This document shows, one piece after another, positions 40,391 through 50,391 of a stretch of DNA of 64,000 nucleotides. How positions within the stretch are numbered: position 1 is the stretch's first letter; each line of letters begins with the position of its first letter. The notes under the pieces were generated by a model. It did not search any database, was not told where the DNA came from, and saw only the letters and a program-made list of their open reading frames with translations. The stretch covers positions 62,001 to 126,000 of the forward strand of contig JAFMLQ010000001.1 in NCBI GenBank assembly GCA_017852075.1. The letters are read 5' to 3'. The position numbers and the translations under genes were made by a program. The DNA comes from Flavobacteriaceae bacterium. Lineage in GTDB: Bacteria > Bacteroidota > Bacteroidia > Flavobacteriales > Flavobacteriaceae.

Positions 40391-41785
40391 ATGAAAAAAA
40401 CCCTATTTGATAAAGTATGGGATTCACATATAGTAAAAAGTATAGAAGAAGGACCTGATGTGCTTTTTATCGACCGTCATATGGTTCATGAGGTAACTAG
40501 TCCTGTTGCTTTTTTAGGTTTAAAAAACAGGGGGATTTCGGTGCTTCATCCTGAAAAAACCTTTGCCACAGCAGACCATAACACACCAACCCTAAATCAG
40601 CATCTCCCAGTTGCAGATCCTCTATCTAGAAATCAGTTAAAAGCGCTGGAAGAAAATGCGAAAGAACACGGTATTTCTTATTGGGGATTAGGACATCAAA
40701 AAAATGGAATTGTACATGTTGTTGGTCCTGAATACGGAATTACACAGCCTGGTGCTACTATAGTTTGTGGCGACTCTCACACCTCCACTCATGGTGCTTT
40801 TGGAGCTATTGCCTTTGGAATTGGAACTTCAGAAGTAGAAATGGTCTTGGCTACACAGTGCATCATGCAACCTAAACCCAAGAAAATGCGAATTACCATT
40901 GACGGTAATCTCAATCACGGAGTTACACCTAAAGATGTAGCTTTATTTATCATATCTCAATTGACCACTTCTGGGGCTACTGGATATTTTGTAGAATACG
41001 CAGGTGAAGTATTTCGTACGCTGAGTATGGAAGGAAGGATGACGGTATGTAATTTAAGTATTGAAATGGGTGCACGCGGGGGAATGATTGCTCCTGATGA
41101 AAAGACCTTTGCCTATATCAAAGACAGAGAGTTTACACCCAAAGGTTCAGCTTGGGAAAAAGCCATGGGTTATTGGAATACGCTATATACCGACGAAGGA
41201 GCTGTTTTTGACAAAGAATTTATTTTTGACGGCTCCGAAATTGATCCGATGATTACTTTTGGTACCAACCCGGGTATGGGAATGAGCATTACCAAAGCAA
41301 TTCCAAAAGCCGAAGAAATTCAAGGTAGTGCAGCAACCTATGCCAAATCCCTAGAATATATGGGTTATCACGAAGGAGAAAAAATGATTGGCAAACCCAT
41401 AGATTATGTCTTTATAGGTAGCTGTACCAATGGTCGTATCGAAGATTTTAGGGCATTTGCTCAAATTGTAAAAGGACATAAACGTGCTCCCAATGTGACA
41501 GCCTGGCTGGTTCCTGGATCACATAAAGTTCTAAACTCTATCAAAGAAGAAGGGCTTCTAGAAATTTTTGAATCTGCTGGATTTCAGCTCAGAGAACCTG
41601 GCTGCTCTGCTTGCTTGGCAATGAATGACGACAAGATTCCAGCTGGTAAATATGCGGTAAGTACGTCCAACAGAAATTTTGAGGGACGTCAAGGTCCTGG
41701 AGCAAGAACACTTCTGGCAAGCCCTCTAGTAGCTGCTGCTGCTGCAATTACAGGAAAAATAACAGACCCGAGAACTTTAATCTAA
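40391..41785 (+). CDS. leuC: 3-isopropylmalate dehydratase large subunit
   Basis: 464 aa; [51 protein letters not shown]. Confidence 0.98.
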   Translation: MKKTLFDKVWDSHIVKSIEEGPDVLFIDRHMVHEVTSPVAFLGLKNRGISVLHPEKTFATADHNTPTLNQHLPVADPLSRNQLKALEENAKEHGISYWGLGHQKNGIVHVVGPEYGITQPGATIVCGDSHTSTHGAFGAIAFGIGTSEVEMVLATQCIMQPKPKKMRITIDGNLNHGVTPKDVALFIISQLTTSGATGYFVEYAGEVFRTLSMEGRMTVCNLSIEMGARGGMIAPDEKTFAYIKDREFTPKGSAWEKAMGYWNTLYTDEGAVFDKEFIFDGSEIDPMITFGTNPGMGMSITKAIPKAEEIQGSAATYAKSLEYMGYHEGEKMIGKPIDYVFIGSCTNGRIEDFRAFAQIVKGHKRAPNVTAWLVPGSHKVLNSIKEEGLLEIFESAGFQLREPGCSACLAMNDDKIPAGKYAVSTSNRNFEGRQGPGARTLLASPLVAAAAAITGKITDPRTLI

Positions 41786-41789
41786 GAAC

Positions 41790-42386
41790 ATGGCATACGA
41801 TTCATTCCACATTTTAAAAAGTACAGCTGTACCCCTACCCATTGAAAACGTAGATACGGATCAAATCATACCCGCTCGCTTTCTCAAAGCAACCGAACGC
41901 AAAGGTTTTGGCGATAATTTATTTCGCGATTGGAGGTATAATCAAGATAATACCCCGAAAAAAGAGTTTGTTTTAAACAATTCCCAATTTAAGGGTAAAA
42001 TTTTGGTGGGAGGTCACAATTTCGGATCGGGTTCTTCTAGAGAACATGCCGCTTGGGCAGTTTATGACTATGGTTTTCGTTGTGTTGTTTCTAGCTTTTT
42101 TGCAGATATTTTTAAAAATAATTGTCTCAACATTGGAGTATTACCCGTTCAAGTATCTTCAGAATTTTTAACTACAATTTTTGAAACCGTAGAGGAAAAT
42201 CCAGATACTGAACTCCAAATAGACTTGCCTCAACAAAAAATCCAACTAATCAGTATGGGTGCCTCAGAATCCTTTGAAATCAATACTTATAAAAAAAATA
42301 ATATGCTAAATGGATATGATGATATTGACTATTTACACAGTATTAAAGAAGATATCATAGCCTTTGCTGCAAATACACCTTTATAG
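41790..42386 (+). CDS. leuD: 3-isopropylmalate dehydratase small subunit
   Basis: 198 aa; [58 protein letters not shown]. Confidence 0.98.
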   Translation: MAYDSFHILKSTAVPLPIENVDTDQIIPARFLKATERKGFGDNLFRDWRYNQDNTPKKEFVLNNSQFKGKILVGGHNFGSGSSREHAAWAVYDYGFRCVVSSFFADIFKNNCLNIGVLPVQVSSEFLTTIFETVEENPDTELQIDLPQQKIQLISMGASESFEINTYKKNNMLNGYDDIDYLHSIKEDIIAFAANTPL

Positions 42387-42404
42387 CAATTTACTCTTAC
42401 TAAA

Positions 42405-43922
42405 ATGAGCACGAGCATTGAAATTATGGATACCACCTTGAGGGACGGAGAACAAACCTCAGGCGTTTCTTTTTCTGTATCTGAAAAATTGACTCTTGCT
42501 CAATTATTACTCCAAGAGTTGAATATCGATCGTATTGAAATTGCTTCAGCAAGAGTTTCCGATGGGGAATTTAAAGCAGTGAAAGAAATCACGAACTGGG
42601 GGAAAGCAAACGGTCTGATCGATAAGATAGAGGTTCTCACCTTCGTGGATAACGGTACTTCTGTAAAATGGATGAAAAAAGCAGGAGCAAGGGTTCAAAA
42701 TCTCTTGACCAAAGGTTCATTAAATCATTTAAAACATCAGCTGAAACAAGAACCCGAGACACACTTTGAAAATGTAGCAAAAAGCATTGCTCTGGCTGCA
42801 AGAGAGGGTTTTACAACCAACGTCTATTTGGAAGACTGGAGTAATGGAATGGCAAATTCAGAAGCTTATGTTTTTAGATTTTTAGATTTTTTAGCTACGC
42901 AACCTATTGCTCGTATTTTACTACCCGATACCTTAGGTGTTTTGACCCCTGAAAAGACTGCTCTATATCTAAATTCAATCATCAAACGCTATCCTGATCT
43001 CCATTTTGATTTTCATGGACACAATGACTATGACCTCAGCGTAGCCAATACGATGGAAGCCGTAAAAGCTGGAGTAAAAGGGTTGCATCTCACCATAAAC
43101 GGTATGGGAGAGCGGGCAGGAAATGCACCACTGGCAAGTGTGGTTGCAGTACTTAATGATTTCATGCCCGAAACCAAAATCAATATTAAGGAAGATGCAC
43201 TGTATCGCGTCAGTCAGTTGGTAGCTACTTTTACAGGGTTTAGAATTCCAGTCAATAAGCCTATCGTAGGAGAAAATGTATTTACCCAAACAGCTGGCAT
43301 TCACGCAGATGGAGACCACAAAAACAATTTATATTTCAATGACTTACTCCCAGAACGTTTTGGAAGAAAACGAAAATATGCCTTGGGAAAAACATCTGGA
43401 AAAGCTAATATTCAAAAAAATCTACAAGAATTAGGACTTACTCTTAATGACGATGACATTAAAAAAGTAACCCAACGCATCATAGAGCTTGGAGACAAGA
43501 AAGAACGAGTCACAGCTGAAGATTTACCCTTCATCATTTCTGATGTACTAGGAAATAACATTCCCGACAAGGTTAAAATTAGTTCTTATGTGTTAACCCA
43601 TTCTAAGGGGCTCAAACCCACAACGAGTGTCTCTATTCAAATCGACAATCAAATCTTTGAAGAAAATGCTTCGGGAGACGGTCAGTATGATGCGTTTTGG
43701 AATGCACTACACAAAGTATATCAAAAGCAAAAGATAGATTTACCTGATTTAATAGATTACGCTGTTCGGATTCCTCCGGGTAGTAATTCAGATGCCCTTT
43801 GTGAAACCACAATTACTTGGAGTAACGGAAAACGTGATTTTAAAACCCGTGGACTTGATTCTGATCAAACGGTTTCTGCTATCAAGGCTACCGAAAAAAT
43901 GTTAAACATCATTCAACCTTAA
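42405..43922 (+). CDS. LeuA-family synthase with C-terminal regulatory domain; probable (R)-citramalate synthase (Leptospira CimA-like)
   Basis: 505 aa; [118 protein letters not shown], then a LeuA dimer/regulatory domain. Confidence 0.9.
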   Translation: MSTSIEIMDTTLRDGEQTSGVSFSVSEKLTLAQLLLQELNIDRIEIASARVSDGEFKAVKEITNWGKANGLIDKIEVLTFVDNGTSVKWMKKAGARVQNLLTKGSLNHLKHQLKQEPETHFENVAKSIALAAREGFTTNVYLEDWSNGMANSEAYVFRFLDFLATQPIARILLPDTLGVLTPEKTALYLNSIIKRYPDLHFDFHGHNDYDLSVANTMEAVKAGVKGLHLTINGMGERAGNAPLASVVAVLNDFMPETKINIKEDALYRVSQLVATFTGFRIPVNKPIVGENVFTQTAGIHADGDHKNNLYFNDLLPERFGRKRKYALGKTSGKANIQKNLQELGLTLNDDDIKKVTQRIIELGDKKERVTAEDLPFIISDVLGNNIPDKVKISSYVLTHSKGLKPTTSVSIQIDNQIFEENASGDGQYDAFWNALHKVYQKQKIDLPDLIDYAVRIPPGSNSDALCETTITWSNGKRDFKTRGLDSDQTVSAIKATEKMLNIIQP

Positions 43923-43932
43923 TATCCTATTT

Positions 43933-44997
43933 ATGCATTTAAAAATTGCCCTATTGGCAGGAGATGGTATCGGTCCTGAAGTGATCGAACAAGCTGTAAA
44001 AGTTTCAGATGCTATTGCGAAAAAATTCAATCATACCATTGAATGGATGCCAGCGCTTACTGGAGCTGCAGCTATAGATGCTGTGGGCGAACCCTATCCT
44101 GACGCAACGCACGAAGTATGTCTCGCCGCTGATGCCGTACTTTTTGGAGCTATTGGCCACCCGCGCTTTGATAATGATCCTTCGGCGAAAGTGCGCCCAG
44201 AACAAGGTTTACTCAAAATGCGAAAAAAATTAGGTCTATTTGCCAACGTACGCCCCACCTTTACCTTTCCTTCTCTTTTGGATAAATCACCATTAAAAAA
44301 AGAACGGATTGAAGGAACTGATCTCGTTTTTCTTCGAGAATTGACAGGGGGTATCTATTTTGGAGAACGTGGAAGAAAAGACAATGGTAATACCGCGTTT
44401 GACACATGTACCTACACTAGAGAAGAAATCAAACGACTGGCAATCAAAGGCTTTGAATTGGCAATGACAAGATCTAAAAAACTATGCTGTGTAGATAAAG
44501 CCAACGTATTGGAAAGTTCACGACTATGGAGGGAGACCGTACAAGGGCTGGAAAAAGATTACCCTGAGGTAGAAGTTTCTTATGAATTTGTAGATGCCGT
44601 AGCCATGCGTTTGGTTCAATGGCCCAACAGTTACGATGTACTGATTACAGAAAATCTATTTGGTGACATTCTTACCGATGAAGCCTCTGTCATTTCAGGC
44701 TCTATGGGCTTGATGCCCTCCGCTTCTGTGGGTACTGAAAACGCCCTATATGAACCTATTCACGGGTCTTTTCCTCAAGCCACCGGACTGGGAATTGCCA
44801 ATCCTTTGGCGACTGTCCTGTCTGCTGCAATGCTCTTTGAGATGAGTTTTGGGTTAACCGAAGAAGGAACGGCCATTCGCAAAGCGGTGGATCAATCACT
44901 TGCGGAAGGGAAAGTTACAGAAGATCTTGCTGAGCCAGGAGCCAAAGCTCTCTCCACATCTGAGGTAGGAGACTATCTGGTCACACTCCTTCAGTAA
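43933..44997 (+). CDS. leuB: 3-isopropylmalate dehydrogenase
   Basis: 354 aa; LLAGDGIGPEVIEQAVKV, LRELTGGIYFG, ENLFGDILTDEASVISGSMGLMPSASVG. Confidence 0.98.
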   Translation: MHLKIALLAGDGIGPEVIEQAVKVSDAIAKKFNHTIEWMPALTGAAAIDAVGEPYPDATHEVCLAADAVLFGAIGHPRFDNDPSAKVRPEQGLLKMRKKLGLFANVRPTFTFPSLLDKSPLKKERIEGTDLVFLRELTGGIYFGERGRKDNGNTAFDTCTYTREEIKRLAIKGFELAMTRSKKLCCVDKANVLESSRLWRETVQGLEKDYPEVEVSYEFVDAVAMRLVQWPNSYDVLITENLFGDILTDEASVISGSMGLMPSASVGTENALYEPIHGSFPQATGLGIANPLATVLSAAMLFEMSFGLTEEGTAIRKAVDQSLAEGKVTEDLAEPGAKALSTSEVGDYLVTLLQ

Positions 44998-45031
44998 AAA
45001 TATGTTACTTTAGAGGAAATATACTGCCTCA

Positions 45032-45190
45032 ATGAAAATAAAATGTGAGAATTGCGAGACGTCCTTGATAGATCAGGGTCAGCCGTCCTATCATTGTTCC
45101 TACAATTGCACCTATTGCAAAACGTGTTCTGAAACTATTTTTAATTTTATTTGTCCTAATTGTTCAGGCAAGCTTCAGTTAAAAGAATGA
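45032..45190 (+). CDS. Small Cys-rich putative zinc-binding protein (DUF1272-like), absent from ORF track
   Basis: 52 aa; MKIKCENCETSLIDQGQPSYHCSYNCTYCKTCSETIFNFICPNCSGKLQLKE, four CxxC pairs plus additional Cys. Confidence 0.85.
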   Translation: MKIKCENCETSLIDQGQPSYHCSYNCTYCKTCSETIFNFICPNCSGKLQLKE

Positions 45191-45215
45191 ATCACCATAT
45201 ATAAGCTCAAGTCTA

Positions 45216-45872
45216 ATGAACTTTTTATACCCCTACCTTCTTACCCTTCACATTTTGTTTGGAAGTATTGGACTTCTATCTGGCAGCCTTAATATCCTAA
45301 GAAAAAAAGGAGGCTCAATCCATGTGAAAGTTGGAAAAGTTTTCATTTCAAGTATGTTGATCACGGGTTTTGCTGGGCTTTTAATGGCAATACTAAAACC
45401 CAATACGTTTCTCTTTATCGTTGGCGTTTTTACCATTTTTCTGGTAGGAACAGGACAACGCTAAATGCATTTAAAAAAACTGGGGCAAGGACAAAAACCC
45501 AAACCAATAGATTGGATACTGAGTTTGAGTATGTTGCTCGCAGGGGTGGTCTTTGTCTGTTGGGGAATGATCATGCTCTTAGTAAATAAAGACAGCATGG
45601 GGATTGTGCTCTTGGTCTTTGGTCTCATTGGATTACAGAACGTAAGAAAAGACTTACAGAACTACCGAGGAAAAATCAAATTCAAAATGTACTTGCTTCG
45701 AGAACATATTATTCGAATCACTGCTGCATATATTGCTTCTTTTTCAGCTTTTATAGTGGTGAATCAAAATCATTTTCCGAATTGGATTCCTGAAGTTGTA
45801 TATTGGCTCTTGCCAACCGTATTTTTAACCCCTTTAATTTTTAAATGGGTTCGTTTGTATGTCAAAAAATGA
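45216..45872 (+). pseudogene. DUF2306-like multi-TM membrane protein interrupted by a single in-frame TAA (45462-45464)
   Basis: Track ORFs 45216..45464 (82 aa) and 45465..45872 (135 aa) are in the same frame and abut. Together they read as one multi-TM protein (HILFGSIGLLSGSLNILRKKGGSIHVKVGKVF...GTGQR*MHLKKLGQGQKPKPIDWIL...). Confidence 0.75.
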
Positions 45873-45908
45873 GAAATTTGCTGTTTTAATCTTAAGATAA
45901 AAATCACT

Positions 45909-46556
45909 TTGAAAAAAACAAAACGATCTACCGTAAAAAGGGCACCAAAAAGGGGACATTATGATTCCGAAACTGTCCACAAAATTTTAGACCAAAATCA
46001 CATTTGTCATGTAGGAATTGTATACAACGGAGCCCCTTTGGTCATTCCAACTTTATATGGAAGATCTGGAAACCAACTCTTTATTCACGGTGCCTCCGTA
46101 AGCCGTCTTATGACAGAGCTAGAACAAGAAATCGAACTAAGTATATCCGTAGCAAAAACCAAAGGTTTGGTATTGGCACGCTCTGCCTTTCACCACTCCT
46201 TAAACTACGAATCAGTAGTGCTTTTTGGCAAAGGAAAAAGCATTACCGATACAGAAGAAAAGCGGGATGCCTTAAAAAGTGTCTCGGACCATTTAATTCC
46301 TGGTAGATGGGAAGAAGTTCGTCAACCAACAACCAAAGAACTCAAAGCAACAAAAATCATTGCCATTCCCTTGGAAGAAGTAACTGCCAAAATTAGAACT
46401 GGAGGACCTGTAGATGATAAATCAGACTATAAACTGGATGTATGGGCAGGTGAGCTTCCTTTGATAGAACATTACGGAAGTCCAATACCTGATGAAAATT
46501 TTGATTCAAAAAGTAAAAATTTACCTCAAAGTGTCCTCAGCCTTCTCGACAGTTAA
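45909..46556 (+). CDS. Pyridoxamine 5'-phosphate oxidase-related FMN-binding protein
   Basis: 215 aa; HKILDQNHICHVGIVYNGAPLVIPTLYGRSGNQLFIHGASVSR; TTG start likely. Confidence 0.88.
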   Translation: MKKTKRSTVKRAPKRGHYDSETVHKILDQNHICHVGIVYNGAPLVIPTLYGRSGNQLFIHGASVSRLMTELEQEIELSISVAKTKGLVLARSAFHHSLNYESVVLFGKGKSITDTEEKRDALKSVSDHLIPGRWEEVRQPTTKELKATKIIAIPLEEVTAKIRTGGPVDDKSDYKLDVWAGELPLIEHYGSPIPDENFDSKSKNLPQSVLSLLDS

Positions 46557-46662
46557 AAAAATCTGTTAAATCGTTTAAACCCCAAGTATTTAAAAGAAGA
46601 TTTAGTACTTTGAGGATCTGAAAATTTCTGTTTCTCACAAGGGAAAAGTTAAAAACAAAACT

Positions 46663-47316
46663 ATGAAAACCTTACTATCACTTATTTTTATCATCACCTT
46701 ACAGACTTGTATTTCGAGTTCTCCACCCGTTAATCATGACGATCCACTTTGGAGTCCCACTCAAACTGTCCAAGATGGAATGAAAAAAGCCTATTTTGCT
46801 TCTGGATGTTTTTGGTGTGTAGAAGCCATTTATGAGAGTGTGATGGGGGTTTCAGAAGCTTATTCAGGGTATTCTGGAGGACAAACCAAAAATCCCAATT
46901 ACAATCAAATTGGAACGGGAAGAACAGGACATGCCGAAGCGGTAGAAGTCATTTATGACCCTAAAGTAGTAAGTTTTGAAACCTTGGTACAAGTCTTCTT
47001 TGGTTCTCATGATCCCACTACAGCCAACAGACAAGGCCCCGATTATGGATCGCAATACCGTTCTATTGCATTTTACACCACTGACCAAGAGCGTGAGATC
47101 ATCCAAAACTACATACAAATACTTGAGGATGGCAACTATTTTAGCAAGCCAATCGTGACAGAAATTAAGCCTTTGGAAAAATTTTATTACGCTGAAGAAT
47201 ACCATCAAGATTATGAAAAAAACAACCCCGATAACCCCTATGTGCAACAAGTTTCAATCCCAAGACTTCGAAAATTTCAGAAGCAATATCCCGAACTGTT
47301 AAAAGAGGAACATTAA
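46663..47316 (+). CDS. msrA: Peptide-methionine (S)-S-oxide reductase, exported lipoprotein-like N-terminus
   Basis: 217 aa; SGCFWCVEAIYESVMGVSEAYSGYSGG, YEAEEYHQDY-type YYAEEYHQDYEKNNP; N-terminal MKTLLSLIFIITLQTCIS. Confidence 0.96.
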   Translation: MKTLLSLIFIITLQTCISSSPPVNHDDPLWSPTQTVQDGMKKAYFASGCFWCVEAIYESVMGVSEAYSGYSGGQTKNPNYNQIGTGRTGHAEAVEVIYDPKVVSFETLVQVFFGSHDPTTANRQGPDYGSQYRSIAFYTTDQEREIIQNYIQILEDGNYFSKPIVTEIKPLEKFYYAEEYHQDYEKNNPDNPYVQQVSIPRLRKFQKQYPELLKEEH

Positions 47317-47319
47317 CGA

Positions 47320-48225
47320 TTGAAGACTTTTAGCCTAGATAATGGAACGCTCAAAGCTGTTTTTCTTTCATATGGAGCGATTTTACATCAGCTATGGGTG
47401 AAAAATAAAAATGGAGAGGCTCTGAATGTCATTCAAGGATTGGATCAACCTGAAGCATATCTGTCCGATATTTGGTCTCGTGGGGCTGTCATAGGCAGGT
47501 ATGCTGGGAGACTAGAAAATCCGATTCAAATCGAGGGTAAAAAAATTGAAATAGAGCATCAAAACGAAATACTGCTTCACAGTGGCAAAAAAGGATGGAA
47601 TACACAGTACTGGACTACAATACCTTCAGCTGATCCTTTTGAACTTATTTTTGAATATAAATGTCCCGCAGGTGTTGGAGGTTTTCCTGGGACTGTAAAT
47701 GCGAGGGTGTCTTATCGTCTTGAGGAAAATCAACTCAAAATAGGCTATCGTGCCACAACGGATGCTTCTACCCATGTCAATTTGACCAATCACGCTTATT
47801 TTAACCTCAACCCAAAAGGTAAAATCAATACCCATCAGTTACAAGTCTGCGCTGACCAATACTTAGAACTCAAGCCCAATTTGGTACCTACGGGAAAACT
47901 ATTGAATGTCGTTCATACTCCTTTTGACTTTAAAACTCCCAAAGTCCTTGGTACAACCCGTTTGGATGATTATTTTGTCCTAAGCCCTACAAATGAAGCC
48001 GTTGTATCCCTTTATGAGCCCCAAAGCGGAATAGAAATGAAAACCTATACCAACCAGCCAGGTTTGGTGGTCTTTACTCCACCACATTTTGAAGCCATTT
48101 GTTTTGAAACCCAAAAGTTTTCGAACACTCCAAACATTCCTTCATTTCCATCTACTTTATTGAAACCTGGAACAATATATGATCACCAAACCCATTTTAA
48201 ATTTAGTTTAAGAAACGAAGGGTAA
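47320..48225 (+). CDS. galM: Aldose 1-epimerase (TTG start likely)
   Basis: 301 aa; GAVIGRYAGRLENPIQI, LLHSGKKGWNTQYW, NLTNHAYFNLNPKG, QPGLVVFTPPHF. Confidence 0.93.
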   Translation: MKTFSLDNGTLKAVFLSYGAILHQLWVKNKNGEALNVIQGLDQPEAYLSDIWSRGAVIGRYAGRLENPIQIEGKKIEIEHQNEILLHSGKKGWNTQYWTTIPSADPFELIFEYKCPAGVGGFPGTVNARVSYRLEENQLKIGYRATTDASTHVNLTNHAYFNLNPKGKINTHQLQVCADQYLELKPNLVPTGKLLNVVHTPFDFKTPKVLGTTRLDDYFVLSPTNEAVVSLYEPQSGIEMKTYTNQPGLVVFTPPHFEAICFETQKFSNTPNIPSFPSTLLKPGTIYDHQTHFKFSLRNEG

Positions 48226-48769
48226 GTCGCTCCCACATTTTGTGAAATCCAAAACCGATACCACTGCCTACAAGCGCCCCACAAAAAATATCTATAGGAA
48301 AATGAACACCTATATACACCCGACTGTAAGCGATAAGTACTGCAATCAATAGCAATACGTAAGGGATATAAAGGGAAAATGACTTGAAAATACCTCCAAA
48401 AAATAGAGCCAATGCAAAAGAGTTGGAGGCATGTCCAGAAAAAAAACTGTACCGACCGCCGCAAGTCGGTTTCACCAACCGGACCAGAGATTGAATTTCA
48501 GGATCATAGCACGGACGCAAACGTCCTACTTGGGTTTTAAAAAGGTTGGTCAATTGATCGGTGCACAAAATGAGCAGTCCAGTAAAGAACAATAAATAAA
48601 TTGCCGTTCTCCAAGAGCTTTTATACCCTACATAAAGCCATAATCCAAGATAGACAATTACATTCGAAGCTCTGTGAGTCATCAGCATCCAAAAGGCATC
48701 AAAAGCTGGAGTTCCTTGGTTGTTAAGCCATAAAAAAAGTTCCTTGTCCCAAGCTAGAATGGATTCCAT
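48203..48769 (-). CDS. PAP2-superfamily phosphatase
   Basis: KTQVGRLRPCYDP, YSFFSGHASNSFALAL, YSRVYIGVHFPIDIFCG; start moved to MESILAWDKELF. Confidence 0.93.
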   Translation of the reverse strand: MESILAWDKELFLWLNNQGTPAFDAFWMLMTHRASNVIVYLGLWLYVGYKSSWRTAIYLLFFTGLLILCTDQLTNLFKTQVGRLRPCYDPEIQSLVRLVKPTCGGRYSFFSGHASNSFALALFFGGIFKSFSLYIPYVLLLIAVLIAYSRVYIGVHFPIDIFCGALVGSGIGFGFHKMWERLTLRFLN

Positions 48770-48773
48770 TGAA

Positions 48774-48998
48774 TTAGTCGAGTGATTCCATTTCAGCATC
48801 GTAAAATGCAAAGGCAGCTTCAATTAGTGAGGTAGATTCCTCTTCCAAATTTGCTTCGTCCTCCTTATCAAATTCTTCTAACCAATGTACTTCATCATTG
48901 GTTACATTGAGAATGAATCTTGGATATTCTGTATGCACAATAAAGAGTGCATCTTCGAATTTAGAATTGTCGGCAATTAAAAATTTAGGTAGTTCCAT
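48774..48998 (-). CDS. Hypothetical acidic protein (74 aa)
   Basis: MELPKFLIADNSKFEDALFIVHTEYPRFILNVTNDEVHWLEEFDKEDEANLEEESTSLIEAAFAFYDAEMESLD; fits tightly between MATE and PAP2 genes on the same strand. Confidence 0.75.
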   Translation of the reverse strand: MELPKFLIADNSKFEDALFIVHTEYPRFILNVTNDEVHWLEEFDKEDEANLEEESTSLIEAAFAFYDAEMESLD

Positions 48999-50379
48999 GC
49001 TGCAAATTTAAAATTAACTTTTTAGTCAAATAATGAAATCTTAAAAAAAGAAGGGATGCGGAAGCCGTCAAACCCGAAAGCAATCCGATCCAGATACCCA
49101 CAGTGCCTAACTCAGTATGCAATCCCAGGTAATACGAAATCGGAAACCCAAAAACACCGTATGAAAAAAAAGTGATCCAAGCTGGGATATTGACATCTTG
49201 AAGACCGCGAAGAGCTCCCAACACTACGGCTTGGATGCCGTCCGATATTTGAAAAAAAGCAGAAACAATCAATAAAGAAGAGGCGATTGTTACAACTTCC
49301 GACACATCTGAGTATTGCAAGGGATTCGTTCCGTCTAAATAAAGCCAAGGGAGGTATTGATTTCCCAATAAGAAAAATAAACAAAAGGCAATATCAAATA
49401 TGAAAATCAAAAGAAAAATGGAATGGGCGATACGTTTTAATGAAACAAAATCTTTTTTCCCTTTTTGATTGCCCACCCGAATCATAGCCGTCACCCCAAG
49501 ACCCATTGCGAACATGAAGGTCATAGATGAAAGGTTCAGTGCAATCTGATTGGCAGCCTGAGGATTTTTTCCCAAAAATCCGGAGAGCCAAATTGCTGCG
49601 GTAAAAAAGAATACTTCAAAAAACATTTGAAGTGCTGAAGGAAAGCCTAATCGAATGATTTTCTTGAGCAAGGACCAATCGGGTAATTTGAACTTGATAT
49701 TTTCAACGAAAAGAATAAAACGTGTATTATAGCGCACATAAACTGCCATAAAAAGTAGCATAAAACAGCGAGAACAGAGTGTTCCTACAGCAGCTCCCTC
49801 TACCCCCATTTCTGGAAAAATCCAGTTTCCAAAAATTAAAAAATAATTTAGAATGACATTCATCACATTGCCGAGAAGTGTCGCATACATAGCTGGTCGT
49901 GTAAAGGATAGTCCTTCTGAAAATTGCTTAAATCCTTGAAAACAAATCAAGGGAATTAAAGAAATCCCAACCCACTGTAAATAAGGGAAAGAAAAGACAA
50001 CTACCTCTTCAGGTTGTCCCATTTGAAATAAAAGTGGTTTACTCAATAATACTCCTATAGAAAGAAGAATACCAAGGAGTAAACAAAGTATCAAACCATG
50101 GAAAAAAACATTACGTCCTAGTTTAACATTCTTCATTCCATCGCTCTCGGCAATAAGTGGGGTAATGGCGGTAGAAAAACCAATTCCCAATGACATGGCC
50201 ACAAAGAAAAAACTATTTCCCAGTGAAACTGCTGCTAATTCTGCAGTACCTAACTGTCCAACCATGATGTTATCGATGAATTGAACTAGAGTATGCCCTA
50301 ATAAACCAATAATGACAGGGTACGCAAGGTTTAGATTATAACGAAATTCTTTCGTGTATAGCTGGAAGGTATTCAACAT
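48985..50379 (-). CDS. MATE-family efflux transporter
   Basis: 464 aa, about 12 TM; FIDNIMVGQLGTAELAAVSLGNSFFFV, MNVILNYFLIFGNWIFPEMGVEGAAVGT. Confidence 0.95.
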   Translation of the reverse strand: MLNTFQLYTKEFRYNLNLAYPVIIGLLGHTLVQFIDNIMVGQLGTAELAAVSLGNSFFFVAMSLGIGFSTAITPLIAESDGMKNVKLGRNVFFHGLILCLLLGILLSIGVLLSKPLLFQMGQPEEVVVFSFPYLQWVGISLIPLICFQGFKQFSEGLSFTRPAMYATLLGNVMNVILNYFLIFGNWIFPEMGVEGAAVGTLCSRCFMLLFMAVYVRYNTRFILFVENIKFKLPDWSLLKKIIRLGFPSALQMFFEVFFFTAAIWLSGFLGKNPQAANQIALNLSSMTFMFAMGLGVTAMIRVGNQKGKKDFVSLKRIAHSIFLLIFIFDIAFCLFFLLGNQYLPWLYLDGTNPLQYSDVSEVVTIASSLLIVSAFFQISDGIQAVVLGALRGLQDVNIPAWITFFSYGVFGFPISYYLGLHTELGTVGIWIGLLSGLTASASLLFLRFHYLTKKLILNLQHGTT

Positions 50380-50391
50380 TAGTTGGTGCAG

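Noticed and set aside
42975-43319. 114-aa minus-strand ORF inside the cimA-like gene
   Set aside because: Shadow ORF opposite the conserved HGHNDYDLSVAN region.
46864-47250. 128-aa minus-strand ORF inside msrA
   Set aside because: Shadow ORF opposite the MsrA catalytic domain.
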